Shown in pieces: positions 29,777 through 34,502 of a stretch of DNA of 34,502 nt. The translations under genes and the position numbers were made by a program. The notes under the pieces are model-generated. The model saw only the letters and a program-made list of their open reading frames with translations, was not told the DNA's origin and did no database searches. Origin of the DNA: a virus; the IMG/VR virus record IMGVR_UViG_3300042261_002398, positions 1 through 34,502 of that record, one strand, 5' to 3'. The number at the start of each line of letters is the position of its first letter. Position 1 is the first letter of the stretch.

Positions 29777-29788
29777 AGCCTAAAGCCT
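29768..29788 (-). repeat. Heptamer array, three units, across the gam stop / gemA start
   Basis: AAAGCCC AAAGCCT AAAGCCT on the + strand. The stop codon of gam and the TTG candidate start of gemA are both inside it. Confidence 0.8.
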
Positions 29789-30298
29789 TCCTTCTCCCTC
29801 CAGCTTCGGCTCCACCCAAAAGCTCTCATCCTGATTTACGCGGCATCCAACCGCCGCCAATTCAACGTCCGTTAAACGGGCTTTAAGCGCCTCCTTATCG
29901 GCGGCCTGCCTGGTCACAATGAACTCGGTCAGCGCCATGCTCTTGAGCGCATGGATCACCTCGTCCCACGTCCACTTCTTATTCAGCAGCGCCAGCGTCG
30001 GATTACCCGTCCGGAACCCGAACAGAGCCAATGACGTTTCACTGGTCTTCTTTCCATCCGGAAACAGTTCCGCGCGGTGCGACAGCGCATATTTTTCCGC
30101 CTGCGCAATCAGACCAGTGATCTTCTTCTTCACATCCAGAATATCGTCGTTATAGGCCTCCTGAACCGCCTGCAGCTCCTCATCGCGGTCGGCCTCCATC
30201 TTGCGCAGGCTCACACTCATCGCCGCCACATCATCCAGCGCGGCATCAAACTCCCCACGCGTCTCAAACCCCAAACTCTTCACTCTCTTCGTCGCCAT
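29780..30298 (-). CDS. gam: Host-nuclease inhibitor Gam
   Basis: 172 residues. LDDVAAMSVSLRKMEADRDEELQAVQEAYND (core RKMEADRDEELQAVQEAYN), a coiled coil, then LFPDGKKTSETSLALFGFRTGNP, the typical Gam beta section with ....WTWDEVIHALK. Gam binds free DNA ends and blocks exonuclease; it is a Ku-like protein. RBS AAGGAGAG precedes the ATG. The last codons and stop come from the heptamer array (GRL-stop). Confidence 0.92.
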   Translation of the reverse strand: MATKRVKSLGFETRGEFDAALDDVAAMSVSLRKMEADRDEELQAVQEAYNDDILDVKKKITGLIAQAEKYALSHRAELFPDGKKTSETSLALFGFRTGNPTLALLNKKWTWDEVIHALKSMALTEFIVTRQAADKEALKARLTDVELAAVGCRVNQDESFWVEPKLEGEGRL

Positions 30299-30308
30299 AA
30301 TTCTCTCC

Positions 30309-31253
30309 TTATTCGTTTGTTAATTTGCGCCACGCCCGAGCGATCAGATCGCGGTCAAGCGCCTTGCCGGATCCGGCGGCAGCCATACTCGCCAGCTGCA
30401 GAGTCTTTACCACGCCGCGCAGGCCGCCTGGCAGAACGCCGATCTGGCGCAGATAGTCGACGGATGCTTTGTCGGTAACGCCCATCGCCCCGGCCACCAG
30501 ATCAACGTCATCGGCCTGAGTCAGCTCGATGTGCGTGCGCTGGGCGATGCGGCTGAATATCTGTGCGAACTTCGGGCCGCGTGCGCCACCGGTCATTTGC
30601 GTGTAGAGCGGCTCGTTTCCAGACCAAACCATGCCGACACCGGCCTGCTCCTGAATCTGCCTCAGTAGATCAAGCGCTCCGAAATTCAACTGCTGCGCCT
30701 CATCAATAATCACCACGCCGCCGGAGGAGGCCATCTTGCGCATAATGGCTTCCTGCATGGCGTAGTTTCCGGAGCCGGGATTGCGGATGCCCATCCGGGA
30801 GCACATCATCATCAGAATGCCGCGCACGCTTGACGTCGCCTTGGTCGGAGTGAACATCCAAACGTTGGAGCGCTGCGCCTGATATTGCAGGCAGGTCTTT
30901 GTTTTACCGGCTCCGGCCGCACCGTAAACACAGACCAGACTTTTCAGCCGGTGCGCCATCTCGATTGCGTTCCAGACCCGCACGGCGGTCGGCGTTTTAA
31001 CCCACTCCGGTTCCGGCGGCAGTTCGCTGGCGTATTCCTCACCGGCGCTGTAGGTATCGAGCCAGCGCTCGATCTTGGTTTCGAGTTCGGTATTGCTGCC
31101 GGGATACTTCCCTTTCAGCCATTGGCTGAGCGCCGCTCCGCTGATCCCGATCTTGGCGGACATTTCATTCTGGCTCAGACCGACTGCGCTGCTGCTCAGC
31201 ATCGCGCCGATCTGCTCTCTGAGGTGTTTGCGTTCCTCTGCTTTCATTCCCAT
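30309..31253 (-). CDS. B: Transposition target-selection ATPase B
   Basis: 314 residues. N-terminal HTH (GLSQNEMSAKIGISGAALSQW, core LSQNEMSAKIGISGAALSQW), as in MuB, followed by a AAA+ ATPase: Walker A GAAGAGKT at 111-118, Walker B VVIIDEAQQL with Asp184-Glu185, sensor-1 SGN at 211-213, and a C-terminal helical lid (VLPGGLRGVVKTL). MuB coats target DNA, protects the phage itself and presents targets to transposase A. RBS AGGAGA; a GAAA-loop hairpin is just upstream. Confidence 0.95.
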   Translation of the reverse strand: MGMKAEERKHLREQIGAMLSSSAVGLSQNEMSAKIGISGAALSQWLKGKYPGSNTELETKIERWLDTYSAGEEYASELPPEPEWVKTPTAVRVWNAIEMAHRLKSLVCVYGAAGAGKTKTCLQYQAQRSNVWMFTPTKATSSVRGILMMMCSRMGIRNPGSGNYAMQEAIMRKMASSGGVVIIDEAQQLNFGALDLLRQIQEQAGVGMVWSGNEPLYTQMTGGARGPKFAQIFSRIAQRTHIELTQADDVDLVAGAMGVTDKASVDYLRQIGVLPGGLRGVVKTLQLASMAAAGSGKALDRDLIARAWRKLTNE

Positions 31254-31272
31254 CTTGGTGTCTCCTGGTTAT

Positions 31273-31286
31273 CCGCCTTTCGGCGG
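31273..31286 (-). other. Short GNRA hairpin before B
   Basis: Minus strand CCGCC GAAA GGCGG, five pairs with a GAAA tetraloop, ending just before the Shine-Dalgarno of B. It may tune translation or mRNA decay. Confidence 0.5.
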
Positions 31287-31300
31287 GTTGGTGTGTTGGT

Positions 31301-31444
31301 TCATCCAAAAAATGCAACGAGGCACAGCGCGATCGCCAGAGCAGCTGTAGCTGCCTGCCAGATGAATGTCCGGCGTCTCCATAGAATGATGTCGCGGTGC
31401 AGTTCTGCGCCCAGCGTGCTCATGTCACTGATCGTCTTTTCCAT
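31301..31444 (-). CDS. 47-residue single-span membrane protein
   Basis: ATG with AAGGAGG five bases upstream; product MEKTISDMSTLGAELHRDII then LWRRRTF and a membrane helix IWQAATAALAIALCLVAFF at the C-terminal end. Positive-inside rule puts the N terminus in the cytoplasm. Located between the zinc-ribbon gene and B in the early operon. No family recognised. Early small membrane proteins in phages often affect superinfection or host membrane functions, but nothing here shows that directly. Confidence 0.7.
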   Translation of the reverse strand: MEKTISDMSTLGAELHRDIILWRRRTFIWQAATAALAIALCLVAFFG

Positions 31445-31465
31445 TGGTGCCTCCTTGTTAATTTC

Positions 31466-31538
31466 CACCGGCCGGCAGTTCGTCGGAGTTTTTACTTCCC
31501 GTTGCGCGGGCCCGCTTTCCGGTATCTGCCGGCCGGTG
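31466..31538 (-). repeat. Perfect 13-bp inverted repeat in early operon
   Basis: CACCGGCCGGCAG (31466-31478) and CTGCCGGCCGGTG (31526-31538), separated by 47 bases that include CCCG/CGGG and GCGGGCCCGC. It starts nine bases after the zinc-ribbon gene stop and ends upstream of the RBS of the 47-residue gene. No T-run follows on the minus strand. Candidate cruciform, protein site or mRNA-processing structure. Confidence 0.75.
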
Positions 31539-31546
31539 AAAAATTT

Positions 31547-32095
31547 TCATGGTGTTTTTTGTTCGGCTAAAGTGGCGAAACGGAAGCACTCACAGGTTGT
31601 GACTCCGTCCGGGTCGAGGTAATAGGCTTCCGCCTTAATGGATGGATGCCCGACGCGCTTATGGTCATTCAGGGCAAATTCAAACCAGCACCTGTCGCAA
31701 AAATGTGATGTCCAATTATGCGCCTGACACTCCGGGCAGACATAAGTTGCCTCGCCGTCGATAGACACAGAAACCTTCGTCGCTATCCAGGCTTCATAAC
31801 TGAGATAAATATGAAACTGCTGTTTTTTCGCACGTTCAAGGCATCTCACAGTCCACCGCTCAAAATTCTCCTTCAAAGCCTTCAGCGGCGGAAACCGCTC
31901 ATTATCATCAAGAAAATTTTTAGGCCCGAATATCCACGCGCACCGCCCGATGATTTGGTCGTCGTTAAATAGGAGAAATGGCTTTATTAAATAATCATCC
32001 AGGCACTGACTGGTCATGCCGATTTGCGCTGCAAACTGGTCGCGCGGAAGGCTCGAGGCGGCCATCATCAATTCAATCTTCTTGTTCGGACTCAT
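31547..32095 (-). CDS. HTH plus zinc-ribbon protein between A and B
   Basis: 182 residues from the ATG that overlaps the transposase stop (ATGA). N-terminal HTH-like part (LPRDQFAAQIGMTSQCLDDYL), a middle rich in aromatic residues, and a zinc ribbon CPECQ … CDRCW, followed by a further CEC pair near the end. Mu has no gene with this build between A and B. It might contact DNA or transposase. Family not recognised. Strict coupling to A suggests production in a fixed ratio with the transposase. Confidence 0.75.
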   Translation of the reverse strand: MSPNKKIELMMAASSLPRDQFAAQIGMTSQCLDDYLIKPFLLFNDDQIIGRCAWIFGPKNFLDDNERFPPLKALKENFERWTVRCLERAKKQQFHIYLSYEAWIATKVSVSIDGEATYVCPECQAHNWTSHFCDRCWFEFALNDHKRVGHPSIKAEAYYLDPDGVTTCECFRFATLAEQKTP

Positions 32096-34224
32096 CTTGC
32101 GCCCCCCCAAAACATCGCCGCCGGATCGTCGTTTTGTTTAATCGGGGCGTTCCGCATGCGGCTAACAGTCACCGCAATGGACGCATCAAAATCCTCCCGA
32201 TCTGCCTCCACACGCGCCTTGACCTCGGCGGCTTTCTTTTTGGATTTTTTCTGAAGTTCCTCGGTCTGCTGATCCATGCTCCGCAGTTCATCGCCGCTGA
32301 CATTCAGAACCTTCGCGGCCTCCAGCACATCCTGCTGCCGGTGAGTCTCTCCCAGCTGGCGGTGCAGCTTCTGGCGTGTGCGCTCAAGCCGCATGCTTTC
32401 GCGTCCGTCAGCCGAATTCATAAAGCCGATGGCCTGAAGCACTTTTGCCCGGCAGATCATCTGCCCGGCTTCATTCAGCACAATCGGATCGCTGTGCATA
32501 TTCGTGGGGTCATAACGCACCTCGACCATCTTCCCGCGATACTCGTTAAGATCCGTGTGTGAAAATGTTCCAACTTTCGGAAGTGAGAAAATCCCGCCCT
32601 GTTTCGAATGCACTTTGCGCTTAATTCCTCGCCGCGAAGCCACCTGCGCCAGCCACGGTTCCATCACATCAATCAGGCCTGCTGCCTTCGCCTCGTCATA
32701 CTTCTTTTTGAACAGCCCATAATAATTCCCGCCATTCACCGGAATCGCCTTGGAGCGGCGACCGGTACGGGTATTGTAATCAAGCACCGCCTGCATCACC
32801 GCAGTGCGTAGCGCTTCAAAAGGAATGGGCGTCTGTCCGCCTTCCGGACGCGACTTGTGATCATGCCCCAAGTAGGCGTCATCCAGCTCGCGGCCAAGAA
32901 TCACCTTTAGGTGATCTTCCAGCGTTTCAAATGCGGGTTCGATCGGCTTCGACTGGCCGCGCCGAGGCATTGCCCAGGTCGCCTTTACGCCGAGAATCTT
33001 AAACACACCCGTCGCTTCATCCTTAATCTTTTTAAAACGGTGCCGGGCTTTGTCTCCGCCGCTCAGCGCCTTTCCGGCATAACCCATGCCGTTGTCAATA
33101 TAGACGCCCTTTGGAATGCCGTGCTGTTCACACAGCAGCATAAAACTCCGGTGAATCGTGTCCGTGTTTTCAGACCGCGCCAGATAGGGCTCAAACAGAT
33201 AATTGCTGCTCAAATCCATCCAAAACGTCGCCATTACGCGGCCCCTCTTGTTGTCCGGCCAGATCACCTCATAATCCAAAACGTGGCCGTCGCCGTTAAT
33301 CACCTGCAGCGCATGTAGCTCGTTGCGGTCTCGCCGCTGGCTCGTGTGGCATTTTTCGCGCCAGGCCTTGGTACCCTCCCGATAAAGAACCTTGGTTGCA
33401 TCTGGATAACGCTCGCAAAACCGCCGCTCAATCGTCCGGTCTTTGCATTTCGGCAGCGCCACAGGTGGCTGCATTAAAGGGGCGTGCCGTTTTGCCTGCC
33501 ACAGACACAGCGAAAAGGAGGGCTGCCGCTTGCTCTTATAAAACGTCCAGATTACAGCGAGGAACTCGGCGGAAACCTCGATCTTTGGATTATTCCCGCC
33601 GCGTCGATCCTTAACCAGCAGCCCCAGCCACAGCTTGTCGTCATAACCGCGCACCGCCTTAAAACAGTTCCAAATTGTCTGGCGGCTGATTTCCTTATCT
33701 GCGGCCACAAACTTAACCGCCGCATCCTTTGTCCAGCCTCCGCCGCGCTCCAGCTCCAAAACCATCCGCAGCGCATCAACCTTTTTTTCTGCCGCGGCCC
33801 GTTTCTTCCCGCTGGCTGTTTCAAAACGGCCAAGCACCTCCGCCGGATCGACCGGCGGAAGCTCAAAATCAAGTTCCTGTTTTGTGCTAACGGGCGGACA
33901 GGCAACCGCTCGGTTCTGTGTACAGGGAGCGGTCGGATTATCCGCTCCGGGCAGTGGGAGTGCGTTTGAAATCTCAAATCTGGAATCTTGGTTTTGTCCG
34001 TTCCGTCCGCTCTCCAGCCGGTGGTAATGCAAAATCACCTTGTGCTTCCACTCATCCGGAAGCCCGTTAAAAACAAACCGGTACTGTTTTCCGCTTCGAC
34101 CACGTCCGGCTGAAGATTCAACCGGATACTTTCTGGCTTTTGCATTCCGCTGAAGCGTCCTTTCGTTCGGCATCCCAGGAATCGACGCCAGTTCCGCCAC
34201 GGAAATCAGCGCTGGCACGTTCAT
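32092..34224 (-). CDS. A: DDE transposase A (MuA family)
   Basis: 710 residues. N-terminal Mu-type DNA-binding domain (PGMPNERTLQRNAKARKYPV) for end/enhancer binding, further site-specific DNA-binding domains, then the RNase H core with Asp312 in GDGHV, Asp377 in YIDNGMGY and Glu429 in KPIEPAFETLE (spacing 65 and 52; MuA 67 and 56). After it a beta-barrel (KQGGIFSLPKVGTFSHTDLN core) and a basic/acidic C terminus (QKKSKKKAAEVKAR). It cuts phage ends and joins them to target DNA. ATGA overlap with the gene upstream. Residues 72-79 sit on a nonamer pair (RNGQNQ). Confidence 0.97.
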   Translation of the reverse strand: MNVPALISVAELASIPGMPNERTLQRNAKARKYPVESSAGRGRSGKQYRFVFNGLPDEWKHKVILHYHRLESGRNGQNQDSRFEISNALPLPGADNPTAPCTQNRAVACPPVSTKQELDFELPPVDPAEVLGRFETASGKKRAAAEKKVDALRMVLELERGGGWTKDAAVKFVAADKEISRQTIWNCFKAVRGYDDKLWLGLLVKDRRGGNNPKIEVSAEFLAVIWTFYKSKRQPSFSLCLWQAKRHAPLMQPPVALPKCKDRTIERRFCERYPDATKVLYREGTKAWREKCHTSQRRDRNELHALQVINGDGHVLDYEVIWPDNKRGRVMATFWMDLSSNYLFEPYLARSENTDTIHRSFMLLCEQHGIPKGVYIDNGMGYAGKALSGGDKARHRFKKIKDEATGVFKILGVKATWAMPRRGQSKPIEPAFETLEDHLKVILGRELDDAYLGHDHKSRPEGGQTPIPFEALRTAVMQAVLDYNTRTGRRSKAIPVNGGNYYGLFKKKYDEAKAAGLIDVMEPWLAQVASRRGIKRKVHSKQGGIFSLPKVGTFSHTDLNEYRGKMVEVRYDPTNMHSDPIVLNEAGQMICRAKVLQAIGFMNSADGRESMRLERTRQKLHRQLGETHRQQDVLEAAKVLNVSGDELRSMDQQTEELQKKSKKKAAEVKARVEADREDFDASIAVTVSRMRNAPIKQNDDPAAMFWGGAR
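33991..34008 (-). repeat. Nonamer pair in transposase gene
   Basis: GTTTTGTCC GTTCCGTCC on the + strand, two units in frame in a linker between N-terminal domains; same family as 29503. Confidence 0.5.
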
Positions 34225-34502
34225 TTCCTAAGCTCCTTTAATTCGTGCTCAATCTCGCTCCGCAGAAGCTTCACTGGTTTTGAGCGAGGAATTGGAATCC
34301 AAACCTGATCACCGCACCGGGCAACCAATCCAAGTTCAATAAGCTGGCCGAGACACTTCTGAAAAAAATCTCCACGCTCACACCCGCCGGATGCCGCGAT
34401 CTCCTCAACCAGATCAACAGGCAGACTGCATCCAGCGGCAGAGCCAATCGTCATAAAGACAATTGCCGCGTCTGTATAAAGAAGGGGTTTCTTTTCACTC
34501 AC
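34221..34502 (-). CDS. Winged-helix regulator-like protein, cut or starting at window edge
   Basis: 93 residues from a GTG at the very edge of the window; a longer form cannot be excluded. VDLVEEIAASGGCERGDFF, then FQKCLGQLIELGLVAR and a wing strand (DQVWIPIP), give a winged-helix outline somewhat like Rrf2-type proteins. The end is basic and helical. Ner-like regulators occupy this spot in Mu, just before A. ATGA overlap with A shows co-translation. A role in early promoter control is inferred from place only. Confidence 0.6.
   Translation of the reverse strand: MSEKKPLLYTDAAIVFMTIGSAAGCSLPVDLVEEIAASGGCERGDFFQKCLGQLIELGLVARCGDQVWIPIPRSKPVKLLRSEIEHELKELRK

Larger units (their letters stand above)
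1062..34502 (-). mobile_element. Mu-like transposable prophage, right end to early region (left end outside window)
   Basis: Continuous block of minus-strand phage genes in Mu order: A, B, gam, gemA, mor-like, lysis-type genes, terminase, portal (gp29 family), F, protease I, major head T, gp36, gp37, tail, methylase. The tail genes (V, W, J, I, sheath, tube, E/E', T, U, X, D) are of the P2 type. The phage right end is placed at about position 1062, where TG and a set of transposase-site-like repeats begin and the host reading frame stops making sense. The repressor and left attachment end are not in the window, so the 5-bp target duplication expected for Mu-type insertion cannot be checked here. 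No gene of the core set looks broken, so the element may be functional apart from the missing recognisable endolysin. Confidence 0.95.

Noticed and set aside
1949-33924. Shared 13-mer GTTCTGTGTACAG near both ends of the window
   Set aside because: A few 13-bp matches are expected by chance in 34 kb, one copy is inside the transposase gene, and no further similarity surrounds it.
1-34502. CRISPR arrays, tRNA or rRNA genes
   Set aside because: No regularly spaced direct repeats with unique spacers and no cloverleaf or rRNA-like sequence were seen; the tandem repeats are short heptamers and nonamers without spacers.

Overview
The window is almost entirely one Mu-like (transposable) prophage read on the minus strand, inserted near the left edge into a secreted host protein gene. 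Host clues are indirect: the interrupted gene encodes a Sec-exported protein with a carbohydrate-associated middle domain and a right-handed beta-helix start, and a phage gene (14533-15798) carries a 'TTNL..G.W' module of a kind I associate with Verrucomicrobia/Kiritimatiellota secreted proteins. I infer a Gram-negative member of the PVC group, perhaps Kiritimatiellota. This is inference, not proof.

Layout, in the direction of phage transcription (right to left). Early region, 34502-27723: a winged-helix regulator at the window edge, transposase A with a complete DDE triad, a new HTH plus zinc-ribbon protein, a 47-residue membrane protein, the AAA+ target-selection ATPase B, Gam, GemA, a Mor/C-family activator and four small proteins. 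It closes with an intrinsic terminator at 27667-27702. Late region, 27576-1150: a leader that can form two mutually exclusive hairpins, a 121-residue protein, a holin-like and a coiled-coil membrane protein, then the Mu head module (small and large terminase, DUF935 portal, F-like protein with a nuclease-like tail, protease with an internal scaffold start, decoration protein, major head T, gp36). Three consecutive genes for Sec-exported proteins follow, including a serine protease with an intact triad. Next comes a P2-type contractile tail and baseplate module (G-like, gp37, V, DUF2635, sheath FI, tube FII, E/E' with a predicted -1 frameshift, tape measure, U, X, D, W, J, I), then fibre genes, one with a signal peptide, and finally an adenine methyltransferase where Mu keeps mom.

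At about 1062 the phage right end begins with TG and three related repeats spaced like Mu R1/R2 transposase sites. The left end, the repressor and the second host junction lie outside the window, so the element is incomplete here.

The less ordinary content is: phage proteins carrying Sec signal peptides; in-register heptamer arrays (consensus AAAGCCT on the + strand) at six gene junctions in one orientation; a different heptamer array inside the terminase gene and a nonamer array inside gemA; a recurring palindrome CCGAACNNGTTCGG; a candidate RNA switch before the late operon; extra membrane proteins within the tail module, one on the opposite strand; and no recognisable endolysin. No tRNA, rRNA, CRISPR array or reverse transcriptase (DGR) was seen.
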